Shown here: positions 1 through 12,900 of the stretch, one piece after another
Position numbering within the stretch: position 1 is the first letter of the stretch
Layout: every line of letters begins with the position of its first letter
DNA from: Epiperipatus broadwayi
Lineage: Eukaryota > Onychophora > Udeonychophora > Euonychophora > Peripatidae
DNA: 64,000 nt
Assembly (NCBI GenBank): GCA_028023455.1
Contig: JAQFVV010006238.1
Location: 3,480,572-3,544,571 of the forward strand
Reading direction: 5' to 3'
Translations under genes and position numbers: made by a program
Notes under the pieces: generated by a model
Databases searched by the model: none
Told to the model about the DNA's origin: nothing
What the model saw: the letters and a program-made list of their open reading frames with translations, nothing else

Positions 1-2700
1 CTCTTTAGCAATTTCAGTGATGTCAATGATGTCTGTTTGTTTCCACCTTGAAATTTAATTTTTGACCTCATTTTATTCCTAACATTCATCTCTCCATATT
101 TGATAAGTAGTTCAAAGTTTCTGTATGGCCCTTGTATTAAGTGTCCAAATCTCAGATTTATAAGTAAGAACTGACAACACATCAATTAAAAATGTTCATG
201 GACATACTTTCTTTTAATATTATTTTACCAATAGCACTTGATCTCAGTTTAATCTATGATTAATTTCATTCATTATGATCACATCCATGTTAATAAACAA
301 AGATATTTGTACTTTTTAATTATTTTCATTCATGATAATCAGTCTTTAATTTCTTTTTTGACAAAATTATTGGACATTACTTTCCAAATCTTTTTATATT
401 TATCTCTAGTTCTACTTTTATCTGATAACTCATATTTCCTGATATTCTAAAGCATTATTTGCAAAAACATCTACATCGCATGAAAGATCTAGACGATTTA
501 AATAATATCCAACTATTTTGTTTGCTTCCTTAGCTTTCTATTTTAATTGACAAACACTTCTTGTAAGACTGCTGTAAAAATATTGTAGGTATACATCACT
601 ATATCATACACTCTTCTCAATGTTAATTTTCTTAATATCACGATGTAATCTAATCATTATTGTTTCTTTCTGATATTTTTCAAAGTACAATAATATTCTG
701 GGTCTATGTTTTGACAATTCAATATTTTAATCACTATAGAAATACTTATAGAATCAAATACCTTTTTATCATTTACAGATCCAAAGTATAATGGTAACTC
801 ATTTTCATTGGTCCTTTCTATAACTTCTCTCAATATTTAGATATGATTAACTATACTTACAACAGTTCACTTTCATTGGTCCTCAATAATTTCTCACAAT
901 ACTTGGATATGATCCACTTCACGTGTAACCACTTTTAAACCCAGTTTATACTTTTGGTTGGTTAGATGCTAAAGTTACTGTAGATGAGTTATAGTTATCT
1001 TGGTAAAGATTTTGTATAGAACTGATAGGTCTACAATTTCTATCTTTCTTAAATACCAAAATTATTGGTATTATAATATTTTTCCAATTATTTGGTATAT
1101 TTTTCAATACTTATTTAATTTCTTCTCTTTCAGCAATTGCAACTCAACATAAATATGTTCACCATGTCTATTATGAAAAGTATATTTTATCCACAAATAA
1201 TATGCTTTCACCCATCAGGTAGTCAACTATCTGATAATTGAAAGCCTACTAAGCATATTATTTATGGACAAAATAAAATCTTTTCTTAATACACACAGTG
1301 AATGTTTACTTTGATATATTTTTATATTTAAGATAATTGCCATATGTTTCCAACAATTTTTTACATCTTTTAAAATATCTATAATAATCCCACTATTTTC
1401 TGGAGTTTTCCCCTTCTTTATAAATTTAATTACATCTCGATTTCTTTAAAATTCTTTAAATAAATGTATTAATGATAGGGTATATAATTCTTTATAGAAC
1501 TGTTCCACATTTCATGATGTAAACTCTTTTTTTAGTAATAATTAATCCATTCTTATTATGGCAGAATCAACCTTCCTTCGAATATCAAAACATTATTTCA
1601 CACTTTTGAGACTTATTCTCTTCTAGAGCTGTTCTTGCTAATTCACAAATATATTTTCTTATATCATTTTTAACAATTTTCATATTCCTTCATAATTATC
1701 AATAGAAAATTTACTGGTAACTGTTTTTTTGTACCAGTTATATTTTCTTATTATTCTTTTTCATAACATTTTACAAAATCCTATATATTAAGTTCTTAAT
1801 AGATAAGTAAAAAAATCATATCCATTATTTTCTTCATACGTTTTCTTGCTCTAATAAAAAAAAAATATTGGTAAATTACATTTGATACCAGCTATTTTTC
1901 TTGCAGTTTTTATGAGAATGTTATTTTCTTATTGATTGCAATTAAGTATGAATCATCTTCAAATATTGTTAATATTTAAAAATGGTTTGCATATTCTAAT
2001 TTAATTACAGCATTTCTAAAGATTATAAATATCAACTGTTGATACTGCCTTTCATAAATTTTTGTCTCTTTAGTTATCTTACATCTTAGTAATTAATCCT
2101 CTTCTAGTGTTGAATATTAAGAACATTACAATCTTAAAATACATAATTTCTGTTAGTCAAAATATAAAATTCTGCTTTATTTGGTTGCTTTCATATTCAT
2201 TTAATGTTTTTCTCAAAGAAAGAATTCATAATACAGTTTTTCTTTTTCTGAAAACTTTACTAGCGATATGTCTTCTCTCACTATAACTAAATTTACCCAT
2301 AACATTTTCATCCTTCAGTCATTTATCAATTTTAGCATTAAAATTTCCAGTGACAATTTTAAAATATAGTTGGTCTAATAAAAGCAGTTTGTACATCCAT
2401 ATAAAACTCCTCTATTCCTTTAATCTTACCACTGTCTGATATACCTTCAAACTCCACAATGTTGGTCTTCTATTTTTCATTTATAATACTAGTGTCATTG
2501 CAGTAAAGTATATATCCATTTTTTAAAGCAATTGTCTCTTCACCTTCTTTCCTAACTTAAAAAATGTCTGCAGTTGTAGATACCTAATTAAAAGGATATC
2601 AAATAGCCATCTGAGTCCACATTTAAGGTATTCTTAGCATCCTGTACATTTAGATGAAAACCTCTATTTTGATTGGTGAATTTACAACCTCCTGAAAACA
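1..2700 (-). pseudogene. Decayed RTE-type LINE (endonuclease + RT), cut by window edge
   Basis: Read on the minus strand, conceptual translation with many stops and shifts gives RTE hallmarks in order. An apurinic endonuclease part is near 2450-2050 (IEEFYMDVQTAL, GNFNAKI, FNTRRGL). RT motifs follow near 1100-1000 (NCRPISSIQNLY) and 830-740 (LREVIERTNENELPLYF). A degenerate catalytic box (VFANNAL, Asn-Asn in place of Asp-Asp) is near 470. The C-terminal part is near 170-50 (VLTYKSEIWTLN), closely related to the copy at 58634-59283. The 3' end lies beyond base 1. It is long dead, so no frame over 60 codons survives. Confidence 0.75.
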
Positions 2701-3811
2701 TGGGCCATCATTTAGCTTCACCTTTCATGATTATAAATAACTTTTTTTTTTTTTAAAAAAGATCATTCAACCATACACACTTTCTACCTTTAAGGAAATT
2801 TAACTGATATTCCAGTTAAGATCTATCAAGCAACAGAAGAAAGACCATAGTGTTTATATTAAATCCAGAGGAAAAAAAAATCATCATAGGTCTGATGCAT
2901 GTTGGGTAACAGTCCATCCACGTTCGTTTACTATATGAATAATTACTTAATAGTAATAACTGCACTGACAAGAACGTATGGAATGGAGATTAGAAATTTG
3001 CTCTGCTCATTTTTTTGAGAAATCAAAGTATTTTCTTTCCTGCAGCCTTTTATCATATAACGCTTTCATATTTTCTATAATTTTTATTCCTATATCAAAT
3101 CCAAATGTTTTTTCCCAATCATATTCGTTTTCTCTAATTTATCTATCCTCTTTCCTATCCATTCTAATTATGTATCTGTAATACTTTTTCTACGTATTTA
3201 AACTGTCTACCTGTTAAATTTATATATAGCCAAAATATTTATTGCCCAACAGTTTATTTATTTATTGAAACAATTTTATTTTTGATGCTCCTCATTGAAA
3301 ACGAATTCCATTCTATTTCACCACGAATAACTTTATTTGTTATCCATAATTCCTACCCATCGCATATCTGTCTTACTTCTTTTTAAATTCCATCTAAAAA
3401 TAGAAATTCTAACTTCCCTCGTCCAATATAAATTTTTCATGCAATACAAATCTGCCATCTAGCGGCAAAATTGTTTCCGAAATTATTCTTCATTAAAGAA
3501 ACAAGTTGAAATTTAATCATTAAAATCGTGTTTTTTTCCTTCTCCAAAACAATCTTATATAAATAGAAATGACAACAAAGATAAACCTTTAAAGAAACAA
3601 ATGATTCACTTATCTGTCAAGATTAAAAATCTCGAAGATATATGTACTTGAATTATTGATTAGAATCATCCAACAAATTAAAAAAAAAATAATGTACTTT
3701 TTTTCTTAAATTGAAAAAAAAAAAAAATAAGCGTATTGTTTTTTAAAAAAAAGAAACATTTCCAATTATTTTATTTATATAAATGTTTAAATGAAAATGA
3801 TTTATTTGGTA
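2701..3811. other. Gene-poor flank downstream of CCDC134
   Basis: AT-rich DNA between the RTE relic and the CCDC134 stop codon. It holds homopolymer A runs (2868-2880, about 3680-3730) and short open frames without homology. I see no gene here. Confidence 0.5.
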
Positions 3812-3916
3812 TTACAATTCAGAATGACGACTTCCTGATAGTCGAGGTCCTTTGGGAATTATTTTCTTCTTCTTTTTCTTCTGACTTCTTTCTTCTGGAA
3901 ATAACTGTTCATCGAG
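3812..3916 (-). CDS. CCDC134: CCDC134 exon 6 (last coding exon, stop at 3812-3814)
   Basis: After TTTTTCAG it reads LDEQLFPEERSQ, a run of six lysines, then IIPKGPRLSGSRHSEL and TAA. The human tail is likewise lysine/arginine-rich and ends KGPRISRSQSEL. Ending in HSEL is consistent with ER retrieval. On the minus strand AATAAA occurs a few bases past the stop (about 3801-3806) and again near 3770, so the 3' UTR may be very short. Confidence 0.93.
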   Translation of the reverse strand, partial: LDEQLFPEERSQKKKKKKIIPKGPRLSGSRHSEL

Positions 3917-6900
3917 CTGAAAAATTGTTATATATACACATACCTATTACTTATTCAGATATTTAAACGCAACAAACCTTATATTCAGAAAACAATTGCA
4001 TGCATAAATTCACTTTAATAATTAAAATTTTAAACATTTCCACAAACATTTATATATTGAAACAGTAAGGTCTGCTTTGCAGATCTTCGTTTCACCTTTT
4101 CTCACCTACTTCCTACCCTCATACCTTAGTTTGAACCCCAATCTATCGTAGTGTGTCTGCAATACACGTATATACCGAAAATCCCGCCTAATTTTAAACC
4201 ACGAGCACAATGCTCGTATTATATATATAACTTATTCCCAAATAAAATAAAATATTATGAATTATGTATTTGTTCACATAATTTACATTTATTAAAAAGT
4301 AAGTTATATAAGTCGTAATTGCGCACACACTATGATATCCATTTTAAAACATATCAAAGTTATAAATTGTTAGTTATTTGGTTTGAATCTGTTTACAAAT
4401 ATATTACTGTCGTAATATATTTTGATTTAAAATAAAATTCATTTAGTAAATATTAGTTTAGTAGATAGATTCAAATATTACAATTTAAAATAAAATAATT
4501 TTCGTTTTATTTAATAAAAATCATCCCAAATATTTCTGTTAAAATAAATGAGGGACAATAGTTTAATTATATAAGTTTATCTAAAAACAGCAGCTGTCCA
4601 CTTAAGTTTTCTTTAATTAGTAGCAGTAATTTTAATTAAATCTAGTTTGTAATTCGAATGTGACGACGACGGGGAAGTTAACAAAAGAAATTAATTAATG
4701 TTGAATTCCTTTAGACATTCGGATAGATTTAATTACAGCAGATAAGTCCAATAATTATGTACGCTCCAGGACAAGTCTATTGTTAAATTTTACTATAAAA
4801 AGGATGTTTTTCTTTTGTTCTCCATTCTAAGCTTTTAAAGAATTCTGAGTTGTCTAAAGGTTTCTGAGTTGTTCTAAGATTCTAATAATTTGCTAACCTT
4901 GACATGTCCGAGTAGAGGCGTTAAGATGGCTATGTCCCCTCGGAATAGCCAGCCGCTGCTCCATACTATCAGAAGTTATCACACGGACCCCGGAACTGCT
5001 GCTGCCGCTGCCAAAATATGAACATTCCAGATTTTGCTGCTGAATTATAAAACCTGCCGAACATCTACCTGCAAATGCGTTTCCAGAGGTAACCCAAATT
5101 AACCCAAGAGCTCTTGTGATTCCTAACTAACATGCTATAGCTATTTAACATTGTTTTCTTATATTTCACAACTTCATTATGTATTTCTTTCATGTATTTA
5201 AATATACTCAACATTTTGCTCTCTCTCCTTGGGTTAATATTTTCTATTTATAAAGCTTGCTTTTATTTTATTATGATAATGTGTCAGAATCGTCTTTGAC
5301 CGAGTGAACTATTCCCTCTATTGAAAGTAAGACGCCGCTATTAAGGTATATTTTAAATTTATAATTTTCCAATTTTACTATCTTGCAAATCACTCATTCG
5401 AGGGCGATTCTTTTCTTTAATGTAATATAATCACATAGTTTAAAATCTACATGCTATTGATTTTAATCTAATATAAGAGTATGTGCGAAGTCAATGATTT
5501 AAATGTGTCCCCAAATGCATGATTGCGTATCTAAATCTATACTTACTTTTCAAACCCGCAAGCATGCATTTTCCTATTTTAATTACCGTGTTCTACTTTC
5601 ATTATAAAGTTCATCATTGACGTCGAGAATGTGCGGACCCTCTTAAAAGAATTTCGGGGAATTTGATTGGGCATTTCTCTTAATCCAAGTAAAACCCATT
5701 TAATATGTTTTTATATACACTAGTCTCATATTGCTGGTACATGAATTGGTTGTTGAGACCGCTTTGTTTTATTTTTCCAAGGATTCTTTACACGGCTAAG
5801 GCCGTTCGCTCCACGCCTACGGTTTCCAGGCAGAGGGTGTCCCAAATGACACCCCTGGGAATTAAACGCAATCGTCACACAGTCGCTAAGTTTCGGCTGT
5901 TCGTCAAAATACTTTCCTATGGGTTAGCAGCGAGATGCCCTCCGTAATTATTCCGGATCTTCAATATTGTTTCATTTTATATTTATTTTACAAAGCATCC
6001 ATGACTTAAACGAGTCACACCCTCCAACTTTATAAATTCACTATCAGCAATACTGACCTCCCAATACAAATCTATTATTATTATTCTCAAATAAATGCTT
6101 TGATCCCATTCCCACGTTTGCTTAGTAAGCTTTAGTCCGTACTATTCTCGAAATCAATAAATATTTTAGAACATTTAATTTCAAATATTGTCTTAAACTT
6201 GTCTATTTACTCAAAGCACCTCGCACATGTTCCTATCTTGTCAAGCACATTATCGTAAAGCTATTAGCCCGAGGAATAGAATATATCACTCTGTTTTAAA
6301 ACCTTTTGTCATTACTGAAATATAAATGCCAACAATTATTTAATACGCGTCCCTGTCTCATATAAGCAGACAGTGGCGTTATATATATATTTATATAAAT
6401 AAATTGTGTGAAATTATTTAAAACTAAATTTTATCTCTTATTTTATTTGATTCCTATCACTGTCTCGGTCTCTCTATATATATTTTCTGCATTTCTTTTA
6501 TAAATCCATAGACGTTAATTAGCCACCCAAACTTATCTTAGTATAGAGTCTTTTGTTTCTCCCTGACCACCAGGCACCGTTCAAAGGTTATACTAGTAGT
6601 GGCACCAGATGCGTTATCACGTAGATGGCGCTGTGAAATTTGGACTTTAGATTCGAACTTAGTATATCTAGAAGGCAACCCCTCCTAGAATGTTCAGTTT
6701 CATGTCTGGGGTTTGAATTCTGCAGTGTGTTAGCGAGATAGACGATTCTGACCGTTACAATATGTTATATGATTTTAATTTATGCTAAATTCAAAAATTT
6801 GATTGGTTTTAGTAACGGTAATCTGGGTCAACTTCTTAAGCTTTATTCTCTTATTCGCCCTCTTTCAGTATGAGATACTTGCTAGGAAACTTGTCAAAAT

Positions 6901-9900
6901 CCTTTTTTTTGTCAAGCGTTGTTAGCTGAGAGGTCATCGCACCCGCCTTACAAGCAAGTAGTTGGTTGCAGACGGGCGTGAGTTCGCGTCCCGGCCGATG
7001 CTATGACATATGAAAAAAAAAAGAAAATCCTTTTTTTTAATAAGTAGTTTAGATAGTGTGGCACCTTTCTCTCTCTATTCTAAAACCGAACTATGTGGTA
7101 ATTAAAATAAATTATTCCTATGATTAATTTCTTGCTAATTAGTTCTTTTAATCAGAAACTCCTATTGTAAAGCCATTTGGTCACAAATCCACGATGCGAT
7201 GCAAAATGGCTTTTTTTTTTTTTTTTTAAAGATCATAAGTTGTTATGTATTGACAATAAGTTAACTTTGTTAGCTAATTAATTTTTCTCTCCTTCTGAAA
7301 TCATTATAAAACTATTATGAATTTATTTACTTCTTTCCCTATCATCATTTTTACAATCTACAAATTATTTTCTCAACACTGTTACTTTCCTTTTCACTCT
7401 ATTTAATTTCAATTAAAGCTGTTTCATTAGTTCTAATACACTGCAAGTAATTTATCATGACAACCTATACTTGTAAAAAAAATGTTTGCTACTTTTCTTA
7501 TCTTATTCATGTAAACCACATCTACAGTCAAAATTTCTTATTCCATTTTAAAACCAACCAGATTAAAGAAGACAAACCACATATAACACTACCATATATT
7601 CCCAAAGTAGCTAATTATCTTGTTAAAAATCTTTCCAAAGAGTTTAATTAAAGTAGGTTTTTGAACCACATCTAACACAAACAGACTGATTAACAACACC
7701 AAGGATAAAATCGACCTAGAACACACACCCCAAGTAGTATACAAAATAACTTGCCCACAAGTGGTTGTGGCGCCACATACTATGGTGAAACTCAGGCTAC
7801 TGCTAGAGTGGCTTAACACACATATGTATACAAAAAGCACAGAATAAAAAAATGAAGGCAGCTCAGTGTTCTTGGATTACCAAAAGGCATCTAGCCACTG
7901 TTTTGAACCCAGCAATGCCAAGATTATGTGCTCTGAGAGAAATGATACTAGGAAAATAAAAGAAGCATATTGCATCGTGAACAACCTGAATGCCATCAAT
8001 AGGCAAGATACGTGTTTTGCAATTTCAAAAAAATCATTAAATGATTTGCATAGATTTGCATATAAAAAACTGCACTGTATCACTAATGACTAAGGCTATG
8101 AACATGGGAGTTAACATATCTTAAAAGCACTAAGCCAATATTATTATTATTTATTAGTTTAATAACTTCACCAATTTGCGTTAAAGTGCAATATAATATT
8201 TGATGCTCTAATGTAAAATCACTTCTCTTTAATCGAAAGTTTTATGCGTAACCATATGTTGAGATATTTTGTTGACCAACTTAAACCTTTCCCTTTACAA
8301 AATTATTATAAAGTATAGCAAAGTCAAGTACTTCTGAACTCTTTTTAACAAACCATTCTTCCAACCCTAATTCATTCATTTTTCTTCTCCTATCCCATTT
8401 TAATGACTACTGTTATTATATTCATTATTCTTATAAGAATTTAAGCAACAGCATCAACAAAAAAAATCATAAAATCTATATCTTTTTCAGACCCCACACA
8501 AACAAACTTTTTTAATGTTTAAACCTCTAATTTGGTCTATCCATTTAATAACTATCCTTCTCTTAAATTTTTTGTCTATGATTTTTATTTTAAAATCTTC
8601 CATTTTCAATTCATTTATTTTCAGTACAAAATGTGAAGACTGTTTATATTACTTTTAAAATCCACTGACAGCTTTACATTAAATCTTTGTCTTACAGTGT
8701 CCTGTAAAAATTGGTGCAATGGCAGATTCTAGAGAGTAGGGTTCATGGACCCATGAGCTCCCAAGTGATACTCCCATTCAGTTGTTGGCCCCGCACAGTT
8801 TAGTGCAGTAGGAGAATGACGGATTATGGAGTTTAAAGTGCTTGGATCGTACCCCACTCTGTCGTTCCAATATTTGAATGTCTTATGAATTCCCAAACTT
8901 GTTTTAAATTAATGTTCATAACAGGCTTTGTAGAATATCCCCAACCTCAGACCGGTTTCTGCTACTGGCATCCTCAGTGAAGTACAAGGATATTCAATCA
9001 TGAGAGATTTTCTGTTTTCATACTCTCTTGTAATTTATAATATTGCTTATATATTTATTGATTTTAAACATTACTTTAACATTTTTTTAAATATCTGTCA
9101 TACTTAATATCTTTTACTTTGAATCTTACTTTAATACTTCCTTATTTCAATATTTTGATTTTATATCTCAATATCATCATCTCATATATTAAATTGAATT
9201 ATTTGAAATATTTTGCTGTACTGGGATTGATGATGATTTGCTATCACTCCAGGTATGACCATCTTGATTTATTCCATCCCATTACAATATATTCTATTAT
9301 AATAAGAATTAATCAACAAAATATAAATTATTCTGCATGATGCATGAGGGTATGTAAGGGCAGCAAAATAGGGTAGACATCATGTGTCCATGTACACAAT
9401 TAGAATAAAAATGATCACTAAGTGAAGATGAAAGCTGGTTACCATTTAGATTGCATTTTGTTAATTTTTTTTATATATAGAGCTTGCAAAACAAAATCTT
9501 AACAAGCTTTGTAGAATACCCCTAACCTCAGGCCAGTTTCTGCTACTGACTTCCTCAGTGAGGTGCAAGGATATTCAATAATTAGATTAAAAATACCAGG
9601 ACAAGCCCTGCATTTTATATAATAGATAACTATTAAGTAGAAACTCTGAAATTTTCAGACATATGTCTTCCAATCCAGCTATCTAACTTAAATAGCCATA
9701 TGGGACTGAACCAAGTTCAGATACACCATATATTAATAGCTTTAGCAATATAAAATCACCAAAGCCATCATAGCAAAAAATAAAATTACAAAAAAATCAA
9801 GTCAGATGTCACATGACTTAATTTAATAAGCTTGTGTTTACAAATGTTATATATAGAGCTCGCAAAACAAACTCTTAACAAGCTTTGTTGAATATCCTAG

Positions 9901-12900
9901 CACCTCACTGAGGATGCCAGTAGCAGAAACCAGTCTGAGGTTGGGGGTATTCTACAAAGCTTAAGAGTTTGTTTTGCAAGCTCTATATATAACATTTGTA
10001 AACATAAGGTTATTAAATTAAGTCATGTGACATTTTACTTGGATTTTTTTTTTTTTTGTAATGTTAACTTTTTTGTATGTTTTTGTTATTGCTTGCATAC
10101 AACAAAATTGACAGATCATACATTCTTAAAATATAGTGGTAAAAGTATATGATCCACAATGTGCATTTCTCATAAAACAAGTTATCATTAGTAGTCCAGA
10201 TTTTTGCAAACATTTGGATTTAAAAATGAATGTGTGATATCATATTTATAGGATGACATAAATTTTTGACAATATCGACTTGATTAAATATGTTAATGTT
10301 TTTTACTAATCATTTTATTAGGATGTAAATAATTACTTAATTTTTTTAGCCCAGCCATAATCTTTAAACTTAATTAAAAATAAATATATCAATTATGAAA
10401 CTGCAGGAAAAATAGTATTTGTTTAATTTCTATTTTGATGCATTTAAGCAGAGTAATAACTTGAAGTGCAGGGGTTTGTTATGAATACATACTTAACTAT
10501 GATGATTAACATGTGTGGGCATGCATCCATGCCAATTGACAATGACTGGCTCTTTCAAAAATGCATCTTGGGAATTATTTGCTTTTAATATATGTCTTTA
10601 TTCATATGTTGTAGAGTTTGGAAGTTTTATTATTTATTGAATGAACCAAACATGAACAGATAAAAGGAGAAGTGTTAAATAAAAAAAAATTCATGCTGGG
10701 ATTTAATAATGGAAATATTAATTTTAGTTGAGTTTAAAATTCATATCTGGACTAAAATAAATAAATAATAATTTTAACATTAAAAATCAATGCATTTAAA
10801 CACTGTCACCCTTGTAAATTGAATCATTATGGTTTAATATTTATATTGTATTTAGCTCTTTCATCATGGCATTTATTTGGATTTCATATTACACACAAAC
10901 ATATAAGATTAAATAGAAAACTGAAACACATTATATTATAAATAATATTTCTGTAGTGTAATTTTCACTACACCACTCTCATGCAAGGTATCGACTGATT
11001 TCTATCCATTTTTAACACCTTGTGGATGAGCATAATCAGAAACATATGACAAAAGATATGTGAAAAAGATCTATGTCCCCAAGATGCACATTTAATGCTG
11101 AACTAGCACTCATCAGTTGGCCCAGGCCATAATCCCTTGCACATTATCTTTATCATTGTTCATTATATATATATATAGCCAACTACTTCAGATTAATTGT
11201 AATGACTTAGTAAATGTTTATACATTGAACAGCAGAATAATATTTTTTCATGTTATAAATATTTATTTTATTTAGCTAAGTGTTTTCAATACTAAAACAT
11301 ATCATAATCAGCATTATACAATTAAAGATCATTACATGTCAAATTTAGTGCCCTCACAACTTTGACACAAATCATTTAATAAAAGTATATTAATAATATT
11401 AATTTTTATTAATTATTTATTAGACTAGAGCTTATCCAACAATGAATAATATTTTTATAGTGTATTTTTCACAATACCATTCTCATTCAAAGTAGGGATT
11501 AGTTTCTGTCCATTTTTAACACTTTTGTAGAGGTGTGTAATCACAAATATATGACTAAAGATATGTGAAAAAACTTGTATGGTCCCCAAGATATACATTT
11601 CTTACTATCCCAGCACTTACCAGCATTCATCAGTTGGAGGATACAAACCAGTGAGGGTAGTGTAGTGAAAATTACGCTACAAAAATATTATTCATTATGA
11701 GGATAATATTAAATCTATAAGGACTAATAAAAAATATTAATATATTGTATTAACTTTTTTTTTTTTTGTCAATGCACCCCTTACCTCAATTTTATCTTAA
11801 TGGAACAACGAAGTTGAGATGAGATATACATTTAAAAAAAAAACTTGAAAGACTATTTCAGACATCATGTAGCTTTGAAGTGGAAATACATAACAATGTA
11901 ACATTTTGTCTTCTACAGGTAAAAATTTAAGAAAGTATTAAAGAATATCGAACTCATGATGTCAGCTCTGTAGATCTTCGGTCATAAATGTCATACCTAT
12001 CTGATTTGACAAAAGTTCAAATTATTGGGCCTGAACCCCAAGGATAGACTACTGAAACTGGCTATAGATGATTGTGGTCACAAATCAATTCCTATTGAGA
12101 ATGATTACTTGATATTGCAAAGAAATATCAGCAGAAGACAAAAATCCATAGAAAGACAAACCATTGCAATAGGCAATATACATCTGACAAATCCAAAATC
12201 TACCAAAATAATTCATCGAACCACACTAATAGACCATTTATGATTAAAATGTTATTTTACAGCTACCGATTCCCGATACAAAAGCTATGAGGTGATATAA
12301 TGAGAATAAAAAAAGACAATAAATGACTTGTCCTAATACTGGAGAGTTTTAAAATCAGACGATCACCAAATATAGGAAAAAAAATCTATCAATCAGACTT
12401 TTTCCCCCATAATACTATGCGTAGTTGCATCATAGCTGAAGATGATTAGGATATTGTTCGGTAATGTAAAGTCAATACTCTGACAATAAAAAGAGATTGT
12501 TATATGATGCAGCTGATACTATTAGCAGAGATGTCATAATCCTATGGGGAAAGATCATGGTTACCTTTTATGCGACCTCTCTAATCATTCAATTAAAATA
12601 GTATCGAGCCTCTGTGGACAATTCTGAATGATGACAGATTTTGGTCTTCCATTACCATATCTTAGGGAGATTGGGATTTTTCTCTGTAAACAATGGCTTA
12701 ATATTTCCGTAGTTATTATTAAAAGATGATAAAATTTAAAAAGTTCATGACGCCAATAGTGTATGAAATTCATAAAGGTGTACCAGTTGCTTTATTCAAT
12801 CAATAGATTGACTAGCTAATCATTTTGCCTATCAGCTTTTCTAGTTATCAATATTTATATAATTATAAATAATTCATCGCCATCTTTCTTTTTGACAATA

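Noticed and set aside
4926-5022. Short open frame starting MAMSPRNSQPLLHT in a GC-richer island
   Set aside because: No homology and no convincing splice sites; it lies inside a CCDC134 intron.
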